The notes: generated by a model not told the origin, from the sequence alone. Shown: positions 51,328-60,175, counted from the first letter of the stretch. The stretch: 64,000 bases of DNA from Eutrophocola salsuginis (GCA_038147195.1 JAYQTB010000004.1:2418001-2482000), one strand, 5' to 3'. Translations and numbers: made by a program.

Positions 51328-52466
51328 CCTCATTGCGCGGCAGCGCCGCAGTTGTCGGAGTCGGCCTCACCGAGTTCACTGGCTTACCCGGCATGAACCA
51401 CATGGAGATCATGGCGCAGGCGGTTGAACGCGCCATCGCCGATGCGAGTATCCAGAAAAACGAGATCGACGGCATCTTCAGCGCCAACTTTGTGGAATTG
51501 CTGACGCCACTGACTGTCGCCGAGTATTTCGGCCTCAATCCCACTTATGTGGACGGCACCAATACTGGCGGTTCGGTGTTTGTGAATTCCATGCAGTCCG
51601 CCGCGGCGGCACTGCACCTCGGTTTGTGCAACGTCGCTCTGATTTGCTACGGCAGCAACAGTGCTACCGGTCGGTTCATTCATCCACCCGCCATGCATAC
51701 CGTCGAGGATGTCTACAAGCCGCGCAACCCGATTACACCATATGCATTGGCTGCGGCCAGGCACATGCACGAGTACGGCACTACGAAAGAGCAACTGGCG
51801 GAAGTGGCGGTGTCTGCACGCAAATGGGCTCAATTGAATCCCGCAGCTACAATGCGCGATCCGCTCACCGTTGAAGATGTCGTGAATTCGCGCATGATCG
51901 TAGACCCGCTCGGCCTGCTTGACTGCTGCCTGGTCAGTGACGGCGGCGCCGCGATGATCATGGTGCGCAGCGATCGCGCCAAAGATTTTCCAAAAAATCC
52001 GGTATATATGCTGGGCGTCGGTAGTCGCACGGACCACAACCTGATATCCGCCATGCCCAACCTGTGCGTCACTCCGGCAAAAGAAGCTGCGGCGGCAGCG
52101 TTCGCCATGGCTGGTGTCACGCCCGCAGACATCGATGTCGTGGAGCTGTATGACGCGTTCACCATCAACACCATTCTCTTCCTGGAGGACATGGGATTCT
52201 GCGCGAAAGGTGAGGGCGGGCAATTTGTGTCCAACGGTAATATCGCCCCTGGCGGCTCGTTACCCGTGAACACCAACGGTGGCGGTCTCAGTTGCGTACA
52301 TCCGGGCATGTACGGCATGTTCCTGATGATCGAGGCGGTACAACAGTTGCGCGGCGAGTGCGGCGACCGTCAGGTCGATGGGGCAAAACTGGCGGCCTGC
52401 AACGGCAACGGTGGCTTCCTCGCGAGCCAAGTCACGGCGATTTTCGGCACCGAAGACACCCTCTGA
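51321..52466 (+). CDS. SCP2-thiolase-like enzyme, DUF35 partner
   Basis: This 381-residue thiolase-superfamily protein of the lipid-transfer/SCP2 type begins SLRGSAAVVGVGLTEFTGLP. Near the end it has GGGLSCVHPGMYGM, retaining the active-site His. The usual N-terminal nucleophilic Cys is not evident: the helix reads TNTGGSVFVNSMQSAAAA. Together with the DUF35 partner, this resembles retro-aldolase systems such as Ltp2-type enzymes of steroid side-chain degradation more than true thiolases. No beta-oxidation genes are adjacent, so the acyl-CoA substrate is unknown. Confidence 0.85.
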   Translation: MVASLRGSAAVVGVGLTEFTGLPGMNHMEIMAQAVERAIADASIQKNEIDGIFSANFVELLTPLTVAEYFGLNPTYVDGTNTGGSVFVNSMQSAAAALHLGLCNVALICYGSNSATGRFIHPPAMHTVEDVYKPRNPITPYALAAARHMHEYGTTKEQLAEVAVSARKWAQLNPAATMRDPLTVEDVVNSRMIVDPLGLLDCCLVSDGGAAMIMVRSDRAKDFPKNPVYMLGVGSRTDHNLISAMPNLCVTPAKEAAAAAFAMAGVTPADIDVVELYDAFTINTILFLEDMGFCAKGEGGQFVSNGNIAPGGSLPVNTNGGGLSCVHPGMYGMFLMIEAVQQLRGECGDRQVDGAKLAACNGNGGFLASQVTAIFGTEDTL

Positions 52467-52597
52467 TTACCGGCATGTACCTGAAGGAAGAAATGCTGGT
52501 GACCTAACTGATTGATATCTGGGCGTTCCTCAACTCACGTTATCGCCTATTGCCTGGGTATACCGAGTGTTACTGCTGAGCGGATGCTATAGGGGAT

Positions 52598-52626
52598 AAA
52601 AAAGCCAGCCTTTTAGCCGGCTTTTT
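52598..52626. terminator. Bidirectional terminator
   Basis: AAAAAAGCC (52598-52606) and GGCTTTTT (52619-52626) pair around a short imperfect stem, between the convergent thiolase-like and nitroreductase genes. Confidence 0.75.
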
Positions 52627-52632
52627 ATACAT

Positions 52633-53232
52633 TCAGAATCCCTTCCCCCAGGCGCTGAGAAAAAAGTGTTCGCCAAGTGGATCGCGCACACGGGGTTTCA
52701 GTTCGCGCTCCCTGAAGGATTCAGGTAGGCGGTCTTCCGGCAACTGGTAGCCGATGGTCATCATGGCCATGGGCTGGTAGCGCTCGGGGATGGTGAAGGT
52801 GGCCCGTGCTTTGTCAGGCATGAATCCGGCCATCTGGTGGGTCATCAGGCCCAGGTGTACACCCTGCAAACAAATGCTCAGGGCGGCGGCGCCGGTGTCG
52901 TAGGCGCCCCAACCGTTGGGTTTGTCATTCCTGCAAAACTGCGTATCGGCGCAAATGATGGCCAGCACCGGGGCATGCTTGCACCAGGGCTGGTTGCCTT
53001 CGCCAAGGCAGTCGAAGGCCTGCAGCCAGGCGGCCTCGTCTGCGGATTTGCTGCAGAAGATCACCCGCCAGGGTTGATCGCCAAAACAGGAGGGCGCCCA
53101 ACGTGCGGCTTCGGCCATGGCACGCAAGGCCTTGTTGCTAACAGTCCTTTCGGGATCGTAAGACACACCGCTGTAGCGATCCATGATGAGATCGTGAACG
53201 GGAGCGGAGGTATCGGCAGCTTTTTCTATCAT
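52633..53232 (-). CDS. Nitroreductase family flavoprotein
   Basis: From ATG 53232 this is 199 residues; the frame extends 28 codons further upstream without family similarity. The FMN-binding N-terminus is LIMDRYSGVSYDPERTVSNK, followed by MAEAARWAPSCFGDQPWRVI and a typical MTHQMAGFMPDKARATF core. These homodimeric FMN enzymes reduce nitro groups, quinones or enones with NAD(P)H. The physiological substrate is unknown. Confidence 0.88.
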   Translation of the reverse strand: MIEKAADTSAPVHDLIMDRYSGVSYDPERTVSNKALRAMAEAARWAPSCFGDQPWRVIFCSKSADEAAWLQAFDCLGEGNQPWCKHAPVLAIICADTQFCRNDKPNGWGAYDTGAAALSICLQGVHLGLMTHQMAGFMPDKARATFTIPERYQPMAMMTIGYQLPEDRLPESFRERELKPRVRDPLGEHFFLSAWGKGF

Positions 53233-53551
53233 GGGTTGTTCCTGGTAAAGAGTGGCGTTTAGATAGGTTTTTGGACGGCATGCATGATGGACAGTAATGG
53301 TCCGGTTTTCCAGCATTGTGCAGGAAAAAGCCTTGAAAAAATGCCGGGCGCACCTATATTAAAAATAAGCTCAGAAAAACGAACAAGAAAATCAAAAACC
53401 CATTGAAAAATAAAGATATCTTAGCAAGTTTAGAACATTTCCAGGTCTTGGCTGTCTAAGTTAATAGATGATAGAATCCGCCGGCTACGGCGTTACGTAT
53501 ACTTTGACAAAATACATGCAAAACGCTGAAACACACGGAAATACTGGACTT
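53233..53551. other. 319-base upstream region of rpoH
   Basis: It lies between the divergent nitroreductase and rpoH starts and is AT-rich near rpoH. A candidate promoter is listed separately. Bases 53468-53551 are open in the rpoH frame but show no similarity to known RpoH N-termini, so I treat them as leader RNA. Such leaders often fold over the start site in rpoH messages; I cannot test that here. Confidence 0.4.
53448..53477 (+). promoter_or_regulatory. Candidate rpoH promoter
   Basis: TTGGCT (53448-53453), 18-bp spacer, TAGAAT (53472-53477). The leader to ATG 53552 would be about 70 bases. Confidence 0.4.
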
Positions 53552-54424
53552 ATGTCACTCAAATACAGTACTGGAAAAGACCTTCAGGTAATCGACACCA
53601 TGGTGCCGGGGCGTGACCTTAACGCCTACATCACCGCGGTGAACGGAATTGCCGTCCTCACTGCCGAGGAAGAGCTGGAGCTTGCCAACCAGTACTACTA
53701 TGGGGATAACCTTGACGCAGCGCGTAAGTTAGTGCTTGCTCACCTGCGTTTTGTTGTCCACATGGCCAAGACCTATTCCGGTTATGGCCTGAGTGAGGCG
53801 GACCTTATACAGGAAGGCAATGTGGGCCTGATGAAGGCCGTCAAGCGCTTCAACCCGGAAGTGGGTGTGCGTTTGGTGTCCTTTGCAGTGCACTGGATCA
53901 AGGCCGAAATGCACGAATTCATCCTGCGTAACTGGCGCATTGTGAAAGTTGCCACCACCAAAGCCCAGCGTAAGCTCTTCTTCAACCTGCGTGGTTCCAA
54001 GAAGCGTATTGGCTGGATGAACCAGGAAGAGGTGGACGCGATAGCGGATGATCTTGGCGTGGATGCCGCCACCGTCATGCAGATGGAAGGCCGCATGGGC
54101 GCCTTCGATGCCTCATTTGACGGCGCCGCCGATGCTGACGACGAAGAAGCCTACCAGGCTCCGGCGCAGTACCTCGAAGACGTGCGCTATGATCCGGCCC
54201 GAATGGTGGAAGCCTCCGACTACGAGAAGACCTCCACTGATGGCCTCTATGTCGCCCTGGAAAACCTGGATGAAAGAAGCAGGGACATCCTGCAGCGTCG
54301 CTGGCTGAATGACAACAAGGCAACCCTGCATGAGCTGGCCGACGAATATGGTGTATCCGCTGAGCGCATTCGCCAGCTCGAGAAAAACGCCATGAACAAG
54401 GTCAAGGCCGTCATGGAAGCCTGA
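53552..54424 (+). CDS. rpoH: Heat-shock sigma factor sigma-32
   Basis: From ATG 53552 this is 290 residues, close to E. coli RpoH (284). Region 2 is excellent: LAHLRFVVHMAKTYSGYGLS, DLIQEGNVGLMKAVKRFNPE, FAVHWIKAEMHEFILRNWRI. The RpoH box QRKLFFNLR lies at 139-147, which separates sigma-32 from other group 2-3 sigmas. Region 4 ends with ELADEYGVSAERIRQLEKNA. It directs transcription of chaperone and protease genes. An upstream in-frame ATG (53468) was rejected. A strong terminator follows. Confidence 0.96.
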   Translation: MSLKYSTGKDLQVIDTMVPGRDLNAYITAVNGIAVLTAEEELELANQYYYGDNLDAARKLVLAHLRFVVHMAKTYSGYGLSEADLIQEGNVGLMKAVKRFNPEVGVRLVSFAVHWIKAEMHEFILRNWRIVKVATTKAQRKLFFNLRGSKKRIGWMNQEEVDAIADDLGVDAATVMQMEGRMGAFDASFDGAADADDEEAYQAPAQYLEDVRYDPARMVEASDYEKTSTDGLYVALENLDERSRDILQRRWLNDNKATLHELADEYGVSAERIRQLEKNAMNKVKAVMEA

Positions 54425-54448
54425 AACCGAAACAGTTAATTCAAAGAA

Positions 54449-54469
54449 GCCGCCTTCGGGCGGCTTTTT
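54449..54469 (+). terminator. Strong rho-independent terminator after rpoH
   Basis: GCCGCC (54449-54454), TTCG tetraloop, GGCGGC (54459-54464), then TTTTT. Confidence 0.93.
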
Positions 54470-54495
54470 ATTTGTCGGAGATATCAAAATCCACA

Positions 54496-54867
54496 ATGAA
54501 TCGCGTCCTTGTCATCGCCGCCGTTAATGGATTCCTGGTTGTAATGCTGGGCGCTTTCGGTGCCCACGGATTGGAGTCGTTCCTATCATCGCAGCGGCTT
54601 GATACATGGCAAACCGGGGTGCAATACCACATGTTTCACACCCTGGCGTTATTGGGTACCGGAATACTGATCGAGCATGGCGGTAGGAGCAACATTCTTT
54701 ATAGCAGCGCGCAGCTATTCCTGGCAGGCATCATACTGTTCAGCGGCAGTCTATATTTATTGGCTGTGACCGATACCAGCTGGCTCGGCATGATTACCCC
54801 AGCAGGTGGACTGGCCTTCCTGGGTGGCTGGTGGTATCTCACGCTGGGAGTCTGGAAGTCGTCATGA
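54496..54867 (+). CDS. DUF423 membrane protein (YgdD-like)
   Basis: This 123-residue DUF423 protein has four hydrophobic segments and the family hallmarks FLVVMLGAFGAHGLESFL near the N-terminus and YHMFHTLALLGTGILI in the second helix. Start ATG 54496 fits the family; the frame upstream has only TTG and crosses the rpoH terminator. The spacing to the nearest GGAG (54477-54480) is long, so initiation may be weak. It overlaps trmB as ATGA. Function is unknown. Confidence 0.85.
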   Translation: MNRVLVIAAVNGFLVVMLGAFGAHGLESFLSSQRLDTWQTGVQYHMFHTLALLGTGILIEHGGRSNILYSSAQLFLAGIILFSGSLYLLAVTDTSWLGMITPAGGLAFLGGWWYLTLGVWKSS

Positions 54868-55550
54868 CGGAAGAAGAACAGTCACGCCGAACGATCAGAA
54901 GCTATGTTGTCCGCGGTGGGCGACTGACGCCTTCCCAGCAGCAGGCCATGGAAACTCTTTGGCCAGTGTTTGGCCTAGACATTGAAGCGGGTCTGGTCGA
55001 CAGGCAGGCCGTGTTTGGTCGCTCAGCGGAACTGGTCTTTGAAATCGGTTTCGGCATGGGTGATTCCCTGTCTGCAATGGCCCTGCAACACCCCGATCGG
55101 GATTACATCGGCATCGATGTGCATCCGCCGGGCATCGGCACCTTACTGCGAGAAATTCGCGACAGTAACATTACCAACTTGCGCGTTATGCAGGGCGATG
55201 CCGTGCAGGTGTTGGAGAATTGCTTTACTGAAAACAGTCTCGACCGTACCCAGATATTTTTTCCGGACCCCTGGCACAAGAAGCGCCACCACAAGCGTCG
55301 CCTGATACAGCCATCTTTTGTTGAGGTGGTGGCACGAAAATTGAGACAGGGTGGTGTACTGCACCTGGCCACCGACTGGGAGAACTATGCCGAACAGATG
55401 ATGGAAGTCATGTCGGCATCACCACGGTTTTGCAACATGGCAGGAGTTGGTTGCTTCGCTACGGAACATGAACGGGTAGAGACGAAGTTCGAACGCCGCG
55501 GACGCCGACTCGGACACGGGGTGTGGGACCTGCTATTCAAAAAAAGCTAA
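54864..55550 (+). CDS. trmB: tRNA (guanine-N7)-methyltransferase
   Basis: TrmB places the m7G46 methyl on tRNA. From ATG 54864 (ATGA overlap with the DUF423 stop) this is 228 residues. Motif I is VFEIGFGMGDSLSAMA, followed by GIDVHPPGIGTLL, and the tRNA-binding FPDPWHKKRHHKRRLIQ motif is complete. It ends opposite the YgjP-like gene, sharing bases 55547-55550. Confidence 0.95.
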   Translation: MTEEEQSRRTIRSYVVRGGRLTPSQQQAMETLWPVFGLDIEAGLVDRQAVFGRSAELVFEIGFGMGDSLSAMALQHPDRDYIGIDVHPPGIGTLLREIRDSNITNLRVMQGDAVQVLENCFTENSLDRTQIFFPDPWHKKRHHKRRLIQPSFVEVVARKLRQGGVLHLATDWENYAEQMMEVMSASPRFCNMAGVGCFATEHERVETKFERRGRRLGHGVWDLLFKKS

Positions 55551-56257
55551 CCGTGACTCCAGAACCGGTGGCCGTTCTCGGCGAGCCACTCGCGGTGTTC
55601 AACATAATCCGGGCACAGGGTTTCCACCACCGCCCAGAACCGCTTAGAGTGATCCATGTATTTCAGGTGGCTGCACTCATGCACGATCAGGTAATAGATG
55701 ACATCACGCGGCGCCATCATCGCCAGGTAGTTGAACTGGATGGTGCCGTCCTGGCAGCAGTGACCCCACTTGGATTTTGTCTTGCGGTAGGACACATCCT
55801 TCAGCTTGTGCCTGAGGCCAAGCTCCCTCGCCACCTTGAGCGTTTCCACCGTCATGTACTCGCTGGCCTTTTCCTTCAGCCAGGTGTAAAACAGTTTCTC
55901 GATTTTTTCCGGTGTGTTCTTGCGCGTATAGATGAACAGGAAATCGCGGGTGGCGCGCACTTCCTGCTGCGGACCCACCAGGACGACGATGGTGCGGGGT
56001 CGGCCCAGGAAAGTGATTTGGCGGCCGTCGGCTATGATCAAACGCTGGCGGAAATTCCGGCGCTGACGGGCCAGCTCACCCAATATCCAGTCTTTTTGGG
56101 ATAAAACGAACTCATTTATCCACTTTTTCGAGGAAAATTGGGGTGCTCGCACCTCAATTTTCCCACCTTTTATAAAAAGCATGAGTGATTTGCGTTTCGA
56201 GCGATGAATCTCGAAATCGAAGGGGTAAGTGGAGTTCAGATTACAGATTTCAGGCAT
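55547..56257 (-). CDS. YgjP-like zinc metallopeptidase (DUF45/WLM)
   Basis: This 236-residue protein of the YgjP/DUF45 group has a zincin motif: VHECSHLKYMDHSKRFWAVV, with HExxH and a third His in the DHSKRFW part. Upstream KSKWGHCCQDGTIQFNYLA is the conserved substrate-side strand. It is cytoplasmic with no signal. Its start overlaps the stop of the DUF3820 gene by 8 bases, implying coupling. Substrate is unknown. Confidence 0.88.
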   Translation of the reverse strand: MPEICNLNSTYPFDFEIHRSKRKSLMLFIKGGKIEVRAPQFSSKKWINEFVLSQKDWILGELARQRRNFRQRLIIADGRQITFLGRPRTIVVLVGPQQEVRATRDFLFIYTRKNTPEKIEKLFYTWLKEKASEYMTVETLKVARELGLRHKLKDVSYRKTKSKWGHCCQDGTIQFNYLAMMAPRDVIYYLIVHECSHLKYMDHSKRFWAVVETLCPDYVEHREWLAENGHRFWSHG

Positions 56258-56477
56258 TTTTCAGAGTTTTGACCAGATTTCTGCTGCCAGAAGTGGATAT
56301 TTCAAGAGATAGTTCAAGCAACTCGCCGATTTCACCCCGGGGAAAGCCCTTGCGCTGGAACCACAGCAGGTAGGCTTCTGGCAGGTCGATGATCATCCTG
56401 CCCGCGTACTTGCCGAACGGCATTGGGGTCACCAGTAATTTCAACAGTTGGGTACTGTCGGGTACGGCAGCTTCCAT
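56250..56477 (-). CDS. DUF3820 family protein
   Basis: This 75-residue protein matches the small DUF3820 family: MPFGKYAGRMIIDLPEAYLL followed by WFQRKGFPRGEIGELLEL. The MPFGKYAGR pattern resembles the start of exonuclease-associated domains. Its start is ATG 56477, and it overlaps the YgjP-like gene by 8 bases. Function is unknown. Confidence 0.85.
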   Translation of the reverse strand: MEAAVPDSTQLLKLLVTPMPFGKYAGRMIIDLPEAYLLWFQRKGFPRGEIGELLELSLEISTSGSRNLVKTLKNA

Positions 56478-56520
56478 GAAAGGCGGTCACTAGTCGTCGA
56501 TATAAAAGGAAGATTTTGTT

Positions 56521-56549
56521 TCCCGCCTGGAAGGATAAACCAGGCGGGA
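56521..56549. other. Perfect 10-bp stem-loop without T run
   Basis: TCCCGCCTGG (56521-56530), 9-base loop, CCAGGCGGGA (56540-56549). It lies downstream of leuA and upstream of DUF3820 on the minus strand. Neither side carries a T run, so it may be a transcript-end stabiliser rather than a terminator. Confidence 0.6.
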
Positions 56550-56617
56550 CAATCACTCGAACCGCGAGTGTGGGAAATAGTAAGTCAAAGCCAATGCACG
56601 CTCAATAAAATTGAGTA

Positions 56618-58288
56618 TCAGGCGGCTTCCTTACGACGTGCGTGCAGGGCCTGGCTGACCGCGTTGAGCAGGGCATTCACGGAAGAGGTGACGATGTCTT
56701 CGTCAATGGCAATACCGGTGTAGCGGCGGCCGTCGTATTTCAGTTGCAGGTAGGTGACGGCGTCGGCACTGGAGCTCTGGCTCAGGGCATGTTCGCCGTA
56801 CTCGAGAATTTGCAGGTCCATGCCAAAGGTGGTTTCCAGGGCATCGGTAAAAGCCTCGAGCATGCCGGCACCCTTGCCGCTGATCTCGAACACCTGGCCG
56901 TCGAGTTCGATGGAGCCCTTGATGGTTTCATTGCCGGCCTTATCGATGGTGAAAGTTTTCAGCAGCAGCGGTGAAGGCAGTTCCAGGTATTCCTTGCGGA
57001 AGAGATCCCAGATCTGGGCGGGAGAAATTTCCTGGCCGCTGTCCTCGGCCGCCTTCTGCACGACACGGCTGAATTCGATCTGCAGCCAGCGCGGCAACTG
57101 GAAGCCGTACTTGGAATCCATGACATAGGCGACGCCGCCTTTTCCCGACTGGCTGTTCACGCGGACGACGTCCTCGTAGGTGCGGCCGATGTCGCGCGGA
57201 TCGATGGGCAGGTAGGCAATGTCCCAGGTGTCGCCCTCGTGGTAAGTGTCCAGGCATTTCTTGATGGCATCCTGGTGGGAGCCGGAAAACGCTGTAAATA
57301 CCAGTCTTCCCGCGTAGGGGTGGCGCGGGTGCACGTCGATCTGTGTGCATTCCTTGGTCACCGCGCAGATGCGGTCCATGTCGCTGAAATCCAGTTTCGG
57401 GTCGACACCCTGGCTGTACATGTTCATGGCCATGACCACCACGTCGAGATTACCGGTGCGCTCACCGTTGCCCATGAGGGTGCCCTCGACCCGTTCGGCG
57501 CCAGCCATCAATGCCAGTTCCGAGGCGGCAACACCACAGCCGCGGTCGTTGTGTGTGTGCAGGCTGAGGATGATGGCGTCACGGTATTTCACGTGGCGAC
57601 TAAACCATTCGATTTGGTCGGCATAGACATTCGGCGTAGCCATTTCCACGGTCGACGGCAGGTTGATGATCACCTTGTTGTCCGGCGTCGGTTGCCAGAC
57701 GTCGTTCACGGCATCGCAGATCTCCACGGCAAATTCCATTTCGGTGCCGGTGAAGCTTTCCGGGGAATACTGGAAACGCCAGTGGGTTTCAGGCGCATTC
57801 CTGGCACCGGCAAGAACTTCCTTCGCGCCGTTGACCGCGATATCGATGATGCCCTGCTTGTCCATTTTGAAGACATGCTCGCGCTGCACGATCGACGTCG
57901 AGTTGTACATGTGGATGATGGCACGCTTGGCGCCCTTCAACGCTTCGTACGTGCGATCGATCAGGTGCTTGCGTGCCTGGGTCAGGACCTGCACGGTGAC
58001 GTCGTCGGGAATCTTATTTTCTTCGATCAGCCAGCGCACGAAGTCGTAGTCAGGCTGGGAAGCCGCCGGGAACCCGATTTCAATTTCCTTGAAACCAACG
58101 TCCACCAGCAGTTCCCACAACTTCCGCTTCTGGGCGACGGACATCGGCTCGATCAGGGCTTGGTTGCCGTCCCGCAGATCTACGCTACACCAGGTCGGCG
58201 CTTGCGTGATGACCCTGTCCGGCCAGGAGCGGTCGGGCAGGGCTACGGGAGTGAATGCCTTGTACTTGCTGTGGTTGTATCTGTTCAC
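56618..58288 (-). CDS. leuA: 2-isopropylmalate synthase (long form)
   Basis: LeuA condenses acetyl-CoA with 2-oxoisovalerate in the first committed step of leucine synthesis. The 556-residue protein has the DRSWPDRVITQAPTW start, the catalytic SVDLRDGNQAL (Arg-Asp pair binding metal and substrate), SLHTHNDRGCGVAASELALM with the metal-ligand His-x-His, and the C-terminal LeuA regulatory domain for leucine feedback (from about 425). This is the 550-570-residue class rather than the E. coli 523-residue one. It is divergent from an Lrp/AsnC regulator across an AT-rich gap. Confidence 0.95.
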   Translation of the reverse strand: MNRYNHSKYKAFTPVALPDRSWPDRVITQAPTWCSVDLRDGNQALIEPMSVAQKRKLWELLVDVGFKEIEIGFPAASQPDYDFVRWLIEENKIPDDVTVQVLTQARKHLIDRTYEALKGAKRAIIHMYNSTSIVQREHVFKMDKQGIIDIAVNGAKEVLAGARNAPETHWRFQYSPESFTGTEMEFAVEICDAVNDVWQPTPDNKVIINLPSTVEMATPNVYADQIEWFSRHVKYRDAIILSLHTHNDRGCGVAASELALMAGAERVEGTLMGNGERTGNLDVVVMAMNMYSQGVDPKLDFSDMDRICAVTKECTQIDVHPRHPYAGRLVFTAFSGSHQDAIKKCLDTYHEGDTWDIAYLPIDPRDIGRTYEDVVRVNSQSGKGGVAYVMDSKYGFQLPRWLQIEFSRVVQKAAEDSGQEISPAQIWDLFRKEYLELPSPLLLKTFTIDKAGNETIKGSIELDGQVFEISGKGAGMLEAFTDALETTFGMDLQILEYGEHALSQSSSADAVTYLQLKYDGRRYTGIAIDEDIVTSSVNALLNAVSQALHARRKEAA

Positions 58289-58469
58289 GGTCTTCCCCTG
58301 ATAATGCAGTCAGTGTTTGACAGAGCGCGTAGTGTACAGGATGTGCCCCGGGAAGAAATTGCCAATATCGCTAAATAATCGGAATAAATAGCAATAAAAA
58401 CTAATAATAAAAAAATAAATGGAATATAATGCCAAAAAATAAACTTTATGAAATATTAAGGAGATGCCC
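58289..58469. promoter_or_regulatory. AT-rich divergent control region of leuA and the Lrp-like gene
   Basis: Bases 58364-58457 are strongly AT-rich, with repeated AATAA and ATAAA words, in contrast to the GC-rich genes either side. Lrp/AsnC proteins wrap AT-rich DNA, so this is the likely binding region for the neighbouring regulator and the leuA promoter. Confidence 0.5.
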
Positions 58470-58943
58470 ATGGAACTGGACAGGACAGATCGGCGCATCC
58501 TGCAGGCCCTGCAGGAGAACGGACGGCTCAGCAACCAGGACCTGGCGGAAAAAGTAGGTCTGTCTCCGTCACCATGCCTGCGTCGGGTCAAACACCTGGA
58601 AGAGGAAGGGGTGATCGAGAAGTATGTCGCCCTGGTCAGCGGTTCGAAGCTAGGTCTAAAGATGTTGGCACTGATCCAGGTACGCATGGACCGGCATACG
58701 CCTGACCGCTTTGAACAGTTCGAAAAAGCCCTGAAGGGTTACCCCCAGGTGCTGGAGTTGATCCTAATTACTGGACAGACTGCGGACTACCAGGTGAAGG
58801 TGCTGGTCAGGGACATGGAGGAATACCAGGATTTCCTGCTGAACAAGATCACCCCTCTTCCGGGCGTGTCAGACGTGCATTCCAGTTTTGTGCTGCGGCA
58901 GGTGATTTCCACCACGGTTTTGCCGATAGAGCAGCACAGGTAA
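58470..58943 (+). CDS. Lrp/AsnC family transcriptional regulator
   Basis: Start ATG 58470 has AAGGAG-type sequence six bases upstream (GGAG 58460-58463), preferred to ATG 58464, giving 157 residues. The helix-turn-helix is DRRILQALQENGRLSNQDLA then EKVGLSPSPCLRRVKHLEEEG; the C-terminal RAM effector domain carries VLELILITGQTADYQVKVLV. It is closer to general Lrp/AsnC proteins than to global Lrp. Divergent placement next to leuA suggests leucine- or amino-acid-responsive control of leuA. Confidence 0.9.
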   Translation: MELDRTDRRILQALQENGRLSNQDLAEKVGLSPSPCLRRVKHLEEEGVIEKYVALVSGSKLGLKMLALIQVRMDRHTPDRFEQFEKALKGYPQVLELILITGQTADYQVKVLVRDMEEYQDFLLNKITPLPGVSDVHSSFVLRQVISTTVLPIEQHR

Positions 58944-59011
58944 ACGGCAATGACGCTGATATTGCCTTCCTGTAAAATCGGTCGCCCTTATCCAACCATC
59001 AGGTAATTGCC

Positions 59012-59440
59012 GTGGCCAGCATATTCAGCAAAATCATCGCCCGGGAAATGCCCGGTCATTTCATCTGGGAAGATGATCTGTGCATCGCCATCATGACCAT
59101 CATGCCGATTCGTGACGGCCATTGCATGGTAATACCCAAAGAGGAAGTGAACCACTGGGATGACGTGCCCGAGGAAACGGCGCGCCACCTGATGACGGTG
59201 AGCCAGCGAGTGGCGAAGGCAGTTAAGGCGGTGGTGCCGTGTAAACGAATTGGTGTTTCCATCGTCGGCATTGAGGTTCCGCATACGCATATCCATCTCA
59301 TGCCGCTGCACACACCGGCGGACATGGATTTCAAAAACGCGCGGACGGTTACAGAGGAATCCCTGGAGAGCCATGCCACTAGAATCCGGGAACAATTGCT
59401 CTCCATAGGTTACACCCAAGCACAGGTCGGCCAGGACTGA
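59012..59440 (+). CDS. HIT-family nucleotide hydrolase
   Basis: This 142-residue HIT protein starts at GTG 59012. The motif HTHIHLMPL at 91-95 gives the His-x-His-x-His catalytic triad. The N-terminal IFSKIIAREMPGHFIWEDD and the IPKEEVNHWDDV region are typical of the HinT-like branch that cleaves nucleoside phosphoramidates or adenylated substrates. cmoA begins 3 bases after its stop, so it is probably part of that operon. TAAAAT at 58973-58978 may be the -10 of the promoter. Confidence 0.92.
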   Translation: MASIFSKIIAREMPGHFIWEDDLCIAIMTIMPIRDGHCMVIPKEEVNHWDDVPEETARHLMTVSQRVAKAVKAVVPCKRIGVSIVGIEVPHTHIHLMPLHTPADMDFKNARTVTEESLESHATRIREQLLSIGYTQAQVGQD

Positions 59441-59443
59441 ACC

Positions 59444-60175
59444 GTGTCCGCCAAAGACACACTCTACGCCAGCGGGCTCCCACACACCGACTTCGTGTTC
59501 GACGAGAAGGTTGTCGCTGTATTCCCGGACATGATCAACCGTTCGGTGCCGGGTTATGCCACCATAATAGCCATGATTGGTACACTGGCGGCTGAATACG
59601 CCCAGCCGCAGACGCTCTGCTATGATCTTGGCTGTTCTCTCGGTGCCGCGACCCTGTCCATGCGTCACAGCATTACCGCGGACGCTTGTGAAATCATCGG
59701 GGTCGACAATTCAGAAGCCATGGTCCAGGGTTGCCGCGAAGCCATCGCCGCGGACGGTGGAAAAATTCCGGTCACAATCGAGTGCGGCGATATCCTTTCG
59801 ATACCAATCGAGAACGCCTCCATTGTCGTCATGAATTTCACGTTGCAGTTCGTCGATCCGTCTGCGCGTGATGACCTGGTGAAAAAAATCTTTGAGGGCC
59901 TCAAGCCCGGCGGCATGATGATATTGTCGGAAAAAATTCGCTTCGAGGACCCGGCACTCAACGACCTGTTCATCGAGATGCATCACCGCTTCAAGGAGCA
60001 GCAGGGATATTCGCGGCTAGAGATTAGCCGCAAGCGTGCGGCGCTGGAAAAAGTATTGGTTCCCGAGACTCTTTCACAGCACAAAAGAAGGCTGCAGGAA
60101 GCAGGTTTTTTTTCTTATGATATTTGGTTCCAGTGTTTCAACTTTGCCTCGATGGTGGCGATCAAGTCAGCCTGA
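59444..60175 (+). CDS. cmoA: Carboxy-S-adenosylmethionine synthase
   Basis: CmoA converts S-adenosylmethionine and prephenate to carboxy-SAM, the donor for the 5-oxyacetic acid modification of wobble uridine (cmo5U) in tRNA. The 243-residue protein starts at GTG with KDTLYASGLPHTDFVFDEKV. The nucleotide motif is CYDLGCSLGAATLSM; INRSVPGYATIIAMIG and MNFTLQFVDPSAR are CmoA hallmarks. It is followed 12 bases later by cmoB, which uses its product. Confidence 0.96.
   Translation: MSAKDTLYASGLPHTDFVFDEKVVAVFPDMINRSVPGYATIIAMIGTLAAEYAQPQTLCYDLGCSLGAATLSMRHSITADACEIIGVDNSEAMVQGCREAIAADGGKIPVTIECGDILSIPIENASIVVMNFTLQFVDPSARDDLVKKIFEGLKPGGMMILSEKIRFEDPALNDLFIEMHHRFKEQQGYSRLEISRKRAALEKVLVPETLSQHKRRLQEAGFFSYDIWFQCFNFASMVAIKSA

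Noticed and set aside
51384..52223. 279-codon minus-strand frame
   Set aside because: Antisense shadow of the SCP2-thiolase-like gene.
56521..56549. Rho-independent terminator for leuA
   Set aside because: The stem is perfect but no T run follows on either strand, so it is listed only as a stem-loop.
57239..58378. 379-codon open frame on the plus strand opposite leuA
   Set aside because: It is the antisense shadow of leuA in GC-rich DNA; no recognisable domain, and leuA itself is unambiguous.
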